Assembly: GCA_016717855.1 (NCBI GenBank)
Contig: JADKEV010000007.1
Span: 132,553-196,552, forward strand
Source: Betaproteobacteria bacterium
Lineage (GTDB): Bacteria; Pseudomonadota; Gammaproteobacteria; Burkholderiales; Casimicrobiaceae
Direction: 5' to 3'
Length of the DNA stretch: 64,000 nucleotides
Within the stretch, counting starts at the first letter, position 1, and each line of letters begins with the position of its first letter. The notes under the pieces were generated by a model. It did not search any database. It saw nothing but the letters and a program-made list of their open reading frames with translations, and was not told the origin of the DNA. This document shows positions 8,590-17,277 of the stretch, in pieces. The position numbers were made by a program, and so were the translations under genes.

Positions 8590-9556
8590 ATGAAGATCCC
8601 GATGCTCATCGCAGCGCTCGTCGGCCTCAGCCTCGCCGCCGGCTGCGCCAAGCAGGATACCGGCATGATTCCCGGCTACGCCGAGGCCGACTACGTCCGG
8701 CTGACCGCGCCCATCGCCGGCACTCTGGTCAAGCTGCATCTGCAACGCGGCGACGCGGCGCCCGCTGGTGCCCCGGCCTTCGTGCTGGAGCAAGCGAGCG
8801 AAGCCGCGGCGCGGCAGGAAGCGGAGTTCCGGATCGAGCGCGCCCGCGCGCAACTGGCAAACCTGAAAAAGGGCAAGCGGCCCGACGAACTCGCCGCAGT
8901 CCGGGCGCAGTTGGCGCAGGCGAACGCGGCGCTGGCGCTGGCCGCGGCCGACTTCGCGCGCGACCAGAAGCTGGTGGCCGACAAGTTCATCGCCCCGGCG
9001 CGCCTGGACGCCACGCGCTCGGCGCTGGCGCAGGCGCAGGCGCGGGTCGACGAATTGCGCGCGCAGCTGCGCACCGCCGAGACCGGCGCGCGGCCCGACG
9101 AAATCCGTGCCGCCGAAAAGGACGTGAGCGCCGCCGAAGCCCAGCTCGTACAGGCAGGCTGGCGCGTTGACCAGAAGACGCAGAGCACCCCGGTGGCCGG
9201 CGACGTTACCGATGTGATGTACCGCGAAGGCGAATGACAGCCCGGTCGTCACGCTGCTGCCGCCGGGTAACATCAAGGCGCGGTTCTTCATCCCGGAAAC
9301 CCTGCTGGGCAGCGTACGGCTGGGGCAAGGCGTCACCATCCACTGCGACGGCTGCGGCGCGCCCATCAACGGCGCGATCAGCTACATTTCGCGCGAGGCC
9401 GAGTACACCTCGCCCATCATCTACAGCAAGGAAAACCGCGCCACGCTGGTGTTCATGATCGAAGCCAGGCCAGAGCCGGGCGACGCGAAGCGCCTGCATC
9501 CGGGGCAGCCGCTGGAACTGCGCCTGGCCGACGCGCCCCCGAAAAAGGCCGCATGA
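8590..9556 (+). CDS. HlyD/YbhG-like periplasmic adaptor (one frameshift)
   Basis: A membrane-fusion lipoprotein for the ABC exporter that follows. The N terminus is a lipoprotein signal (MKIPMLIAALVG..., lipobox SLAAGC). A biotinyl-lipoyl half motif (YVRLTAPIAGTLVKLHLQRG) and a long Ala/Arg-rich coiled-coil hairpin (about residues 60-170) follow. At about 9235 the frame stops right after YREGE, but the next frame continues directly with SPVVTLLPPGNIKARFFIPE and runs to a stop at 9556. The two halves make one normal adaptor with a few bases missing. The stop overlaps the next gene's ATG (ATGA). The gene is probably functional and broken only by sequence error. Confidence 0.8.
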
Positions 9557-10497
9557 GCGCGCCGGCCGCCGCGGCCATCATCGACGTCCACGGCCTGACC
9601 AAGCGCTTCGGCGATCGCGTCGTCGTCGACCACTTCGACATGCGGGTCACGCGGGGCCGCATCTACGGCTTCCTCGGGCCCAACGGCAGCGGCAAGACCA
9701 CGACCATCCGGATGTTGTGCGGGCTGCTCACGCCGGACGAAGGCGAAGGCACCTGCCTGGGCTACGACATCCGCAAGGAGGCGGCGCTGATCAAGCGCGA
9801 AGTCGGCTACATGACGCAACGATTCGGCCTGTATGAAGACCTGAGCATCGAAGAGAACCTGGACTTCATCGCGCGCGTGTACGCGGTCGAGGGGCGCGCC
9901 GCCAAGGTCAAGGCGACGCTGGAACGGCTGGGCCTCCACAGCCGCCGCAGGCAGCTCGCCGGCATGCTCTCCGGCGGCTGGAAGCAGCGGCTGGCGCTGG
10001 CCGCCTGCCTGATCCACGATCCGCAATTGCTGTTGCTCGACGAACCGACCGCCGGCGTCGACCCGGCCGCGCGCCGCGACTTCTGGGACGAGATCCACGA
10101 CCTCGCGGCGGCGGGACTCACGGTGCTGGTGTCCACCCATTACATGGACGAAGCCGAGCGCTGCCACGAACTCGCCTACATTTCCTACGGCAAGCTGCTC
10201 ACCCAGGGTACCGTCGCCGAAGTGATCGCCGGCGCGGGCCTGGTCACCTGGGCGATCAGCGATGGCGACCTGGTCGCGCTGGGACACGCGTTGCGCGCGG
10301 CGCCGGGCATCCGCACCGTCGCGCCGTTCGGGACCACACTGCACGTCAGCGCCGACGACGAGGCGGGGCTCACCGCCGCACTGGCGCCCTTCCGCTCGGC
10401 GGGACTCACGATCAAGCCGATCGAGCCCAGCCTCGAGGACGTGTTCATCGCGCTGATGCAAGGCGCGAGCGACAACTTCACGCCGCCCGCGCAATGA
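9553..10497 (+). CDS. ABC transporter ATP-binding protein (YbhF/CcmA-like)
   Basis: A 314-residue single-domain ABC ATPase. Motifs are Walker A GPNGSGKT (residues 42-49), Q-loop YMTQRFGLYEDLS, signature LSGGWKQRLALA, Walker B LLLLDEPTAGVDP and switch histidine in VSTHYMDEAERC. The C-terminal ~80 residues are the regulatory extension common in drug/LPS-type exporters. It overlaps the adaptor gene (ATGA at 9553) and the permease gene (ATGA at 10494), so the three are translationally coupled. The substrate is unknown; relatives (YbhFSR, daunorubicin-type) export hydrophobic compounds. Confidence 0.92.
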   Translation: MSAPAAAAIIDVHGLTKRFGDRVVVDHFDMRVTRGRIYGFLGPNGSGKTTTIRMLCGLLTPDEGEGTCLGYDIRKEAALIKREVGYMTQRFGLYEDLSIEENLDFIARVYAVEGRAAKVKATLERLGLHSRRRQLAGMLSGGWKQRLALAACLIHDPQLLLLDEPTAGVDPAARRDFWDEIHDLAAAGLTVLVSTHYMDEAERCHELAYISYGKLLTQGTVAEVIAGAGLVTWAISDGDLVALGHALRAAPGIRTVAPFGTTLHVSADDEAGLTAALAPFRSAGLTIKPIEPSLEDVFIALMQGASDNFTPPAQ

Positions 10498-11618
10498 GCT
10501 GGAGCCGCTTCCTCGCCGTGTTGATCAAGGAATTCCGGCAGGTGCGCCGCGACCGGCTCACCTTCGCGATGATGGTGGGCGTGCCCATCATGCAGCTGAT
10601 CCTGTTCGGCTTCGCCATCAACAGCGATCCCAAGCACTTGCCGCTGGCGCTGGTCGACGCCGATCGCAGCGAATTCTCGCGCAGCTTCATCGCCGGCCTG
10701 GAGAATTCGGCTTACTTCGAGATCACCGAACGGCCCGCCGGCGAGAAGGAAGGCGACGCGATGCTGGCCGAGGGCATCGTCCAGTTCGTCCTGGTGATCC
10801 CGCCCGACTTTTCCCGCAAGCTGATCCGCGGCGAGCGCCCGGCGATGTTGCTGGCCGCCGACGCGACCGACCCGGCGGCGACCGGCAATGCGATCGCCGC
10901 GATCAACGCCATCGGCCAGCGCAGCATCGGCCGCGAACTGGCCGGCCCGCTCGCGTCCTTGCGGCCCGCCGAGCAGCCGTTCGAGATCCGCATCCAGCGC
11001 CGCTACAACCCCGAAGGGCTGACCCGCTACAACGTCGTCCCGGGCCTGATCGGCGTGATCCTGACCATGACCATGGTGATGATGACCGCGCTGGCGATGA
11101 CCCGCGAGCGGGAGCGCGGCACCATGGAAAACCTGCTGGCGACGCCGGCCAAGCCGGTCGAGGTGATGTTCGGCAAGATCGTCCCCTACATCCTGATCGG
11201 CTACGTGCAGGTGCTGGTCATCCTGGTGGTGGCGCGCCTGCTGTTCGACGTGCCGATGGTGGGGAGCCTGGCCCTGCTCTCGGTCGTCCTGGTCGTGTTC
11301 ATCGCCGCGAACCTGGCGGTGGGCTTCACGTTTTCCACGATCGCCCGCAACCAGCTGCAGGCGATGCAGCTCACCTTCTTCTTCTTCCTGCCCTCGATGC
11401 TGCTCACCGGCTTCATGTTTCCGTTCCGCGGCATGCCCGGCTGGGCGCAGGCCATAGGCGAGGCGCTGCCGCTGACGCATTTCCTGCGCGTGGTCCGCGG
11501 CATCCTGCTCAAGGGCAACGGCATCGCCGAGGTCGCGCCGCATCTGTGGCCGATCGCGCTGTTCATGGCCGTGGCGGGCGCGGTGGCGCTGCTGCGGTAT
11601 CGGCAGACTCTGGACTAG
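10494..11618 (+). CDS. ABC-2 type transporter permease (YbhS/YbhR-like)
   Basis: A 374-residue inner-membrane permease. It has an N-terminal cytoplasmic helix (FLAVLIKEFRQVRRDRLTFA), a first membrane segment (IMQLILFGFAI), a large periplasmic domain (about residues 45-175) and a C-terminal block of five hydrophobic segments with MTRERERGTMENLLATP, the conserved ABC-2 motif. It forms the exporter together with the upstream ATPase and adaptor. Only one permease is present, whereas the E. coli Ybh system has two, so this one probably acts as a homodimer. No outer-membrane TolC-type gene is next to it. Confidence 0.9.
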   Translation: MSWSRFLAVLIKEFRQVRRDRLTFAMMVGVPIMQLILFGFAINSDPKHLPLALVDADRSEFSRSFIAGLENSAYFEITERPAGEKEGDAMLAEGIVQFVLVIPPDFSRKLIRGERPAMLLAADATDPAATGNAIAAINAIGQRSIGRELAGPLASLRPAEQPFEIRIQRRYNPEGLTRYNVVPGLIGVILTMTMVMMTALAMTRERERGTMENLLATPAKPVEVMFGKIVPYILIGYVQVLVILVVARLLFDVPMVGSLALLSVVLVVFIAANLAVGFTFSTIARNQLQAMQLTFFFFLPSMLLTGFMFPFRGMPGWAQAIGEALPLTHFLRVVRGILLKGNGIAEVAPHLWPIALFMAVAGAVALLRYRQTLD

Positions 11619-11721
11619 CAGCGAGCAGTACTTACGCACTCGCGTATGTGCGTCAACGCACCGCATCGCATCGGGAAATCTGGTCGAATGGAATGCATCA
11701 ACGTTCAACAGAGGAAATTCC

Positions 11722-11922
11722 ATGACCGACCCCAGAAACGTCGCGCACGACAAGCGAGTGCTCCAGGAAAAGAAGCACCATGGCGTCGACGCGCACAGCC
11801 ACCCGCACCACGCGCCGCAGCCGGGCAAGAAGCCGGCGCTGGAACCGGATAACACGATCATCGATCACGGCCCCGACAGCGACGAACCTGTCGACAAGGT
11901 CGAATCGGGCGTCGGGACCTGA
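11722..11922 (+). CDS. Small His/Pro-rich hydrophilic protein, unknown function
   Basis: A 66-residue protein that I do not recognise. The middle is rich in histidine (KKHHGVDAHSHPHHAPQ) and the C terminus is acidic (DHGPDSDEPVDKVESG). It has no signal peptide or membrane segment. A good ribosome site (GAGG) precedes the ATG by 8 bases, which supports a real gene. The histidine cluster could bind metal ions, but this is speculation. It stands alone between the exporter operon and the lipoprotein gene. Confidence 0.55.
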   Translation: MTDPRNVAHDKRVLQEKKHHGVDAHSHPHHAPQPGKKPALEPDNTIIDHGPDSDEPVDKVESGVGT

Positions 11923-12132
11923 CCGGGCGCGCTACGCATCGCCGGCGTCGCTGTGTGTGATACCGCACAGAACCAGCCGGCCAGCCGGTGGACAATGCTT
12001 GTGTCGTAGATGTGCTGTTGGTCGGTGGCGCCCCGCGGTTCGCTCATTGCCGCGGGGCGACCATTCCGGCAACCGACGACCGGGCGGCTGGTACGCCGGG
12101 ACAACGGCCGGCCGGCACCTTGGAGAAATACC

Positions 12133-12405
12133 GTGACACCTATCCTGTTCAAGCTGGCTCTTTGCGCCAGCGCCGCTTTGTTCGCCGCCGGTTGCGGCAA
12201 GACCGACATTCCACCCCCGCCCAAGGTCGCGCTGCCCGCGCCAACCGTGCAGGGGGGACTATCCACCCCCACGCTGCCTACTGCGCCGCTGCCTGAACCC
12301 GTGGTGCCCAAGGGCGCCGAGGCGCCGTCACCGGCGCCGGGCCAGGCCGGCGATCATTCGACTCCGGCGTTCAAGGCGGGCGGCAAGGTCGATCCGCACA
12401 AGTAA
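12133..12405 (+). CDS. Small Pro-rich lipoprotein
   Basis: A 90-residue predicted lipoprotein starting at GTG with GGAGA six bases upstream. The hydrophobic signal LFKLALCASAALFAAGCGK ends in a lipobox (FAAGC), so it should be cleaved and acylated at the cysteine. The mature part is low complexity, rich in Pro, Ala and Thr (PPPPKVALPAPTVQGG), and ends KAGGKVDPHK. No domain is recognised. Function is unknown; it may be an extended envelope-anchored peptide. Confidence 0.6.
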   Translation: MTPILFKLALCASAALFAAGCGKTDIPPPPKVALPAPTVQGGLSTPTLPTAPLPEPVVPKGAEAPSPAPGQAGDHSTPAFKAGGKVDPHK

Positions 12406-12490
12406 CGCCGGCAATCACCCGACCGCAAAGCCCGCGCCGCGACCGTTGCCCCGCCCGCGGCAGGGGACCCCGCTGTTCAACGCGAGCGGG

Positions 12491-12519
12491 TTCACTTTGC
12501 ATCCACTATTCCGCATAAT
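12491..12519 (+). promoter_or_regulatory. Candidate sigma70-type promoter for the type III PKS operon
   Basis: A TTCACT hexamer and a CATAAT hexamer are separated by exactly 17 bases in an AT-richer patch of an otherwise GC-rich 222-base spacer. The -10 matches TATAAT at five of six positions; the -35 is weak. It points toward the polyketide synthase gene about 110 bases downstream. Confidence 0.35.
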
Positions 12520-12627
12520 GGCTTCCTGCTCAGGCTGAAGCGTCCTCGTTCGACGACCCGCCCGATGCCGGCCCCCGGGAGCGACTGCTGTGCATGACCG
12601 GGGACGTGGGCGGATGCCTCAACTGCG

Positions 12628-13698
12628 ATGGGAGCCTGGATGTTTGTCAACGGCGTAGGCACGGCGAACCCGCCGCACCGCTACAGCAAGGCCGAGTGCT
12701 GGGAGGCGTTCAGGACCTCCGGCTGGTTCCGCAAGCTGGACCGGCGCGCGCACATGATCGCCGAGACGGTGCTGAAAAAAGATAACGGTATCGAAACCCG
12801 GTCGCTCGCCGTGGGCTCGCTGGACGAAGTCTTCAACATCGACCCGGACACCCTTCACGGCCGGTTCCTGGCCAACGCACCCGGTTTGGGCGCCGCGGCG
12901 GGCAAGGCGGCATTGGCCGAAGCCGGGCTCGACGCCGCAGCCGTCGACGGCCTCGTCATCAGCACCTGCACCGGCTACCTGTGCCCGGGACTGACCAGCT
13001 ATGTCGTCGAGCGCCTCGGCCTGCGCCCCGGCGTGCTCGCCTTCGACCTGGTCGGCCAGGGTTGCGCGGCGGCGCTGCCCAACTGGCGCCTGGCCGACGC
13101 GTTGCTGGCGTCAGGTGGCTGCGCGCATGTGCTGTCGATCTGCGTCGAGGTCAGCAGCGCGGCGATGTACCTGGACAACGATCCCGGCGTGCTGATCAGC
13201 GCCTGCCTGTTCGGCGACGGCGCGGGCGCGGCCGTGCTCTCGAAACGTCCGCTGCCGCACCGGCGCAGCATCGAATGGAAGGCCTTTGCGTCGCTGGTCA
13301 ATCCGGCGGAGCGCGATGCGCTGCTGTTCCAGACGCGGCAAGGCATGCTGCGCAACGTCCTGACGCGGCCGGTGCCGCGGCTGGCCGCCGAGCACGCGGA
13401 ACAGGTGCTGCACACGGTGCTCGACGCGCAAGGCGTGGCGCCGGGAGAGATCGCCGCCTGGATCATGCATGCGGGCGGCCGCGACGTGCTGGCCGCGCTG
13501 CGGGAGCGGCTGCAACTGCGCGCCGAAGATTTGCGCTACAGCGCGGCGATGCTGCGCGAGTACGGCAACATGAGCAGCGCCTTCGTTTACTTTGTGCTGC
13601 AGGATGCGCTGCGCGATAACGCGAAACCGGGCTGGTGGTGGCTGTCGTCGTTCGGCGCGGGATTCAGTTGCCATGGCGCGTTGCTGCGGGCGGCGTGA
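12628..13698 (+). CDS. Type III polyketide synthase (chalcone/stilbene synthase family)
   Basis: A 356-residue thiolase-fold enzyme with the type III PKS triad: nucleophile Cys146 in DLVGQGCAAALPN, His281 in WIMHAGGRDVL and Asn314 in EYGNMSSAFVYF. The GNMSSA block separates it from FabH. Bacterial members condense a long acyl starter with malonyl-CoA units to give alkylresorcinols, alkylpyrones or phloroglucinols. It heads an operon with a methyltransferase (1-base overlap), an FAD oxidoreductase, an ACP and a ketosynthase, which fits phenolic-lipid or quinone production; the product is inferred. The usual HPGG context of the catalytic His reads HAGG here. Confidence 0.87.
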   Translation: MGAWMFVNGVGTANPPHRYSKAECWEAFRTSGWFRKLDRRAHMIAETVLKKDNGIETRSLAVGSLDEVFNIDPDTLHGRFLANAPGLGAAAGKAALAEAGLDAAAVDGLVISTCTGYLCPGLTSYVVERLGLRPGVLAFDLVGQGCAAALPNWRLADALLASGGCAHVLSICVEVSSAAMYLDNDPGVLISACLFGDGAGAAVLSKRPLPHRRSIEWKAFASLVNPAERDALLFQTRQGMLRNVLTRPVPRLAAEHAEQVLHTVLDAQGVAPGEIAAWIMHAGGRDVLAALRERLQLRAEDLRYSAAMLREYGNMSSAFVYFVLQDALRDNAKPGWWWLSSFGAGFSCHGALLRAA

Positions 13699-14408
13699 TG
13701 GACCTGAGTTTGCCGCGGCGGGTGGAGGCCGAAGTCCTCGACGACCTCGCGGCAGATGATCCGCGCGCCCGGCGCTCGCGCGCTGACCTGCGGCGGATTC
13801 ATCACTTCATGGCGACGCTGTCCATCATCCGGCGCGGGCTGGATCGCGGCACGGCGGGATTCGTCCCGCGCACGCTGCTCGAACTCGGCGCCGGAGATGG
13901 CTCAATGCTGCTGCGCCTGGCGCAGGAGCGCGCGGCGCGCTGGCCCGGCATCAGGGTGACGCTGCTCGACCGGCTGCACCTGGCGAGCCCGCAGACGCAG
14001 GACAGCTTGCGCGCGGCCGGCTGGACGACGGACGTTCTCGCGCTGGACGTGTTCGACTGGCTGGAACAACCCGCGGCGGCGCGCTGGGACGTGATCTACG
14101 CCAACCTGTTCATCCATCACTTCGCGGGCGACGCCTTGTCGCGGCTGCTCGCGGGCATCGCCGCGCGCGCCCGCGTGTTCCTCTGCTGCGAGCCCAGGCG
14201 CACGGTACTGCCGCTGGCGGGCAGCCATCTGATCGGCCTGCTGGGCGCCGGCCCGGTGACGAGGGAGGACGCGGTGCTGAGCGTGCGCGCCGGCTTCAGG
14301 GCGCGGGAATTGTCGGACCTCTGGCCCGACCGCGAGAACTGGATCCTGCACGAGTATCCGGCCGGCCTGTTCAGCCACTGCTTCCTCGCCATCCGGCAGG
14401 TGCCCTGA
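13698..14408 (+). CDS. Class I SAM-dependent methyltransferase
   Basis: A 236-residue methyltransferase. The SAM-binding motif I is LLELGAGDGSMLLRLA (about residues 54-69), followed by VTLLDRLHLASP (motif II acidic residue) and WDVIYANLFIHHF (motif IV). Its ATG overlaps the polyketide synthase stop (TGATG). By context it probably O- or C-methylates the polyketide product; the acceptor atom cannot be read from the sequence. The C-terminal half holds the substrate-side elements and is less conserved. Confidence 0.85.
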   Translation: MDLSLPRRVEAEVLDDLAADDPRARRSRADLRRIHHFMATLSIIRRGLDRGTAGFVPRTLLELGAGDGSMLLRLAQERAARWPGIRVTLLDRLHLASPQTQDSLRAAGWTTDVLALDVFDWLEQPAAARWDVIYANLFIHHFAGDALSRLLAGIAARARVFLCCEPRRTVLPLAGSHLIGLLGAGPVTREDAVLSVRAGFRARELSDLWPDRENWILHEYPAGLFSHCFLAIRQVP

Positions 14409-15650
14409 GTGGATTCCCGTTACGACGCGATCATCGTCGGCGGCGGCCCGGCGGGCGCCACGGCCGGCATCCTGCTCGCGCAAGCGGGATGGCGGGTCGC
14501 CATCGTCGAAAAGGCACGCTTTCCACGGCGCAAAGTCTGCGGGGAGTTCATTTCGGGCACGACGTGGCCGCTGCTGCGCCAACTGGGCGTCGCGGGTGAG
14601 TTGCTCGAACTCGCGGGCCCCGCGGTGCGCCGCGTCGCGGTCTATGCCAACGCCGCGATGGTGACCGCCGAACTGCCGGCCGCAAGCGGGCAGCGGGCGG
14701 ATGCCGGGCGGGCGGTGGGCCGCGAGCATCTCGATGCGGCGCTGCTGCGGCGCGCGGCCGAAGCCGGCGCCGACGTCTGGCAGCCGCACGCGCTGGCGGG
14801 ATTCGCGGCAGAGGCCGACGGCTACGCCTGCACCATCGTGGACCAGGACACGCGCGCCACGCGCACGTTGCATGCACCGCTGCTCATCGGCGCCCACGGC
14901 TCCTGGGAGTCCGGGGCGCTGCCCACGCAGGACTTCCGGCGCAGCCCGGGCGCCGCGGACCTGTTCGGCTTCAAGGCGCATTTTCGCCACAGCGCGCTGC
15001 CGGCCGACCTGATGCCGCTGCTCGCGTTCCCCGGCGGCTACGGCGGGATGGTGCACACCGATGGCGGCCGCGTGAGCCTGTCCTGCTGCATCCGCCGCGA
15101 CCGGCTCCAGCAATGCCGGCGGCAATGGCCGGCGATGAAGGCCGGCGCCGCGGTGCTCGCGCATATCGGCGCCTCCTGCCGGGGCGTCGCGCTGGCGCTG
15201 GCGCCGGCGGCGCTGGACGGGCCGTGGCTGTCCGCGGGACCGCTGCAAACTGGGTTACGCACCTTCGGCAGCGGCGGCATCTTTACCGTCGGCAACGCGG
15301 CGGCCGAAGCGCACCCGATCGTCGCCGAGGGCATCAGCATGGCGATTCAATCGGCGGCGCTGTTGTGCGGCCGGTTGCTGGCGCACCCTGAACTGCGCGG
15401 CGCAACGCCCGTCGCGAGTCACGTCTTCGAGCGCATTCGCGACGACTATGCGCGGGCCTGGCGCGCGAACTTCTCCCGCCGCCTGCATATGGCCGCGATG
15501 TTCGCGCACCTGTTCATGCGGCCCGCGACCGCGCGCATCGCGACCGGAGTAATCGAGCGCTTTCCGCAACTGCTGACCGCGGGCGCGCGCTGGAGCGGCA
15601 AGACCGAGCCGCTGCGCGGTGCGCGCACGCTCGACGTGGTGCCGCCGTGA
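14409..15650 (+). CDS. FAD-dependent oxidoreductase (geranylgeranyl reductase / hydroxylase family)
   Basis: A 413-residue flavoprotein. The N-terminal dinucleotide fold is YDAIIVGGGPAGATAGILLAQ; the second motif FPRRKVCGEFIS is typical of the geranylgeranyl-reductase/FixC group, and a late block, VGNAAAEAHPIVAEGIS, is the FAD-ribityl contact. It starts with GTG directly after the methyltransferase TGA. Next to a type III PKS and a methyltransferase, the likely role is ring hydroxylation or oxidation to a quinone, by analogy to flavoproteins in phenolic-lipid clusters; a reductase role on the acyl chain is an alternative. Confidence 0.85.
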   Translation: MDSRYDAIIVGGGPAGATAGILLAQAGWRVAIVEKARFPRRKVCGEFISGTTWPLLRQLGVAGELLELAGPAVRRVAVYANAAMVTAELPAASGQRADAGRAVGREHLDAALLRRAAEAGADVWQPHALAGFAAEADGYACTIVDQDTRATRTLHAPLLIGAHGSWESGALPTQDFRRSPGAADLFGFKAHFRHSALPADLMPLLAFPGGYGGMVHTDGGRVSLSCCIRRDRLQQCRRQWPAMKAGAAVLAHIGASCRGVALALAPAALDGPWLSAGPLQTGLRTFGSGGIFTVGNAAAEAHPIVAEGISMAIQSAALLCGRLLAHPELRGATPVASHVFERIRDDYARAWRANFSRRLHMAAMFAHLFMRPATARIATGVIERFPQLLTAGARWSGKTEPLRGARTLDVVPP

Positions 15651-15726
15651 GCCAAGGCGCGCGGCACCCGCGCACCGCCCTGCCCCCGCTTCCCCTTCCG
15701 ATTTCGCACTCCCTGGAGCAACCGCG

Positions 15727-16005
15727 ATGACCACGCTGCAATCCGTGCAAGGCATACTGAAGAAGAACTTCGATCTCGCACCCGAAGTCCTGCAGCCGGA
15801 AGCGAAGCTCGACGACCTGGCGATCGATTCGCTGGCCGTGATCGAGGTCATGTTCGAGGTCGAGGAGGAATTCAAGATCACGGTGCCCTCCGAGCCGGCG
15901 GCCATGCAATCCCGGATCAAGACGCTGGGCGACCTGGTCGCGTACATCGACCAGCTCATCGCCGAGCAGCGTCCCACCGGCGCGGCAGGGGAAGCGGCGA
16001 CTTGA
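15727..16005 (+). CDS. Acyl carrier protein
   Basis: A 92-residue carrier protein. The phosphopantetheine site is LAIDSLAVIEVMF, with the attachment serine in the D-S-L motif, followed by the acidic recognition helix (EVEEEFKI). It sits inside the polyketide operon and its TGA overlaps the TTG start of the ketosynthase. It is likely a dedicated carrier for building or delivering the fatty acyl starter, distinct from the housekeeping AcpP. Confidence 0.92.
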   Translation: MTTLQSVQGILKKNFDLAPEVLQPEAKLDDLAIDSLAVIEVMFEVEEEFKITVPSEPAAMQSRIKTLGDLVAYIDQLIAEQRPTGAAGEAAT

Positions 16006-17271
16006 AGCGGGTCGCGATCACCGGCATCGGCGTCGTCTCGCCGGTAGGCAGCGGTGCCGGCGGTTTTTTCGATGCGCTGGCGGCGGGCCACTCGGGCATC
16101 ATCCGCCTGCCCCCGCCGGTCATTGAACATGCGGGCAAGCCCGTCCTCGACAATCCGAAGACGCACATCGGCGGCGCGGTCCCCTTCGACGTCGCGCGCC
16201 ACTTTCCCGCCCCGAAGCTGCGGATGCTCGATCGCGTGAGCCAGTTCGCGCTGGTCGCCGCGGCGGAGGCCATGGAGGACGCCGGCGTCGCGTTCGCCGC
16301 GATGGACGACGCGGGGCGCGCGCGGGCGGGCGTGTTCGCCGGCACCGGCATGGGCGGCGCGCAGACCACCGACGACGGCTACTGCACGCTTTATGCGCAA
16401 GGCTCGGAACGCGTGAAACCCTACAGCGTGCTGATGGCGATGACCAATGCGCCGGCCGCGTGGATCGGCATCGAGTACGGGTTCACGGGGCCGAACCTGA
16501 CCTACTCCACCGCCTGCTCCTCGTCCGCCGTCGCCATCGGCGAAGCCGCGCGGCGCATTGCCTGCGGCGACGCCGACGTGATGATCGCCGGCGGCTGCGA
16601 GGCGCCGCTCAATTACGGGACGCTGGTCGCGTGGGACGCGCTGAAGACGCTGGCTACCGAAGATCCCGGCGACGCGGCGGCGTCGTGCAAGCCGTTCGCG
16701 AAGAACCGCACGGGGCTGGTGCTGGGCGAAGGCGCCGCGTTCGTGATCCTCGAGGAATGGAACCACGCGCAGCGAGCGCGGCGCGCGGATTCATGCGGAA
16801 TTCGCCGGCTACGGACTGTGCACCGATGCGGCGCACATCACCCGGCCCACGGTCGAGGGACAGGCCGCGGCGATGCGCCTGGCGCTGGCCGCGGCGGCGC
16901 TGCCGCCGGACGCCATCGGTTACATCAATGCACACGGCACCGCGACGCAGGCCAACGACGCGGTCGAAACCGCGGCGATCAGGCAGGTCTTCGGCGCGCA
17001 CGCGTATCGCGTCCCGGTGAGTTCCACAAAGTCCATGCACGGGCACCTGCTGGGCGCGGCCGGGGCCCTCGAATTCGCCGCGGCCGTGCTCGCGCTGCAA
17101 CGCCAGGTGATCCCGCCCACGATCAACCTGCGCGTGCCCGATCCCGAGTGCGATCTCGACTACGTGCCGGACCGGGCCCGGACCGGCGCCTCGTTCGATG
17201 CCGCGATGTCGAACTCGTTCGCCTTCGGCGGCACCAACGCCGTGCTGATCTGCCGCGCGGTGAACACTTGA
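16002..17271 (+). CDS. Beta-ketoacyl-ACP synthase II (FabF-like; one frameshift)
   Basis: A KAS II-type condensing enzyme of about 423 residues when repaired. It starts at TTG overlapping the ACP stop (MKRVAITGIGVVSPVGSG). Catalytic residues are all present: Cys in YSTACSSSAVAIGEA, His in NAHGTATQAND, Lys/His in SSTKSMHGHLLGAAG. At about 16773 one extra base after HAQ shifts the frame; the next frame resumes at ARIHAEFAGYGLC and runs on to AFGGTNAVLICR and the stop. The repair is exact, so a sequence error is more likely than a dead gene. It probably works with the adjacent ACP to prepare the polyketide starter. Confidence 0.83.
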
Positions 17272-17277
17272 GATCTC

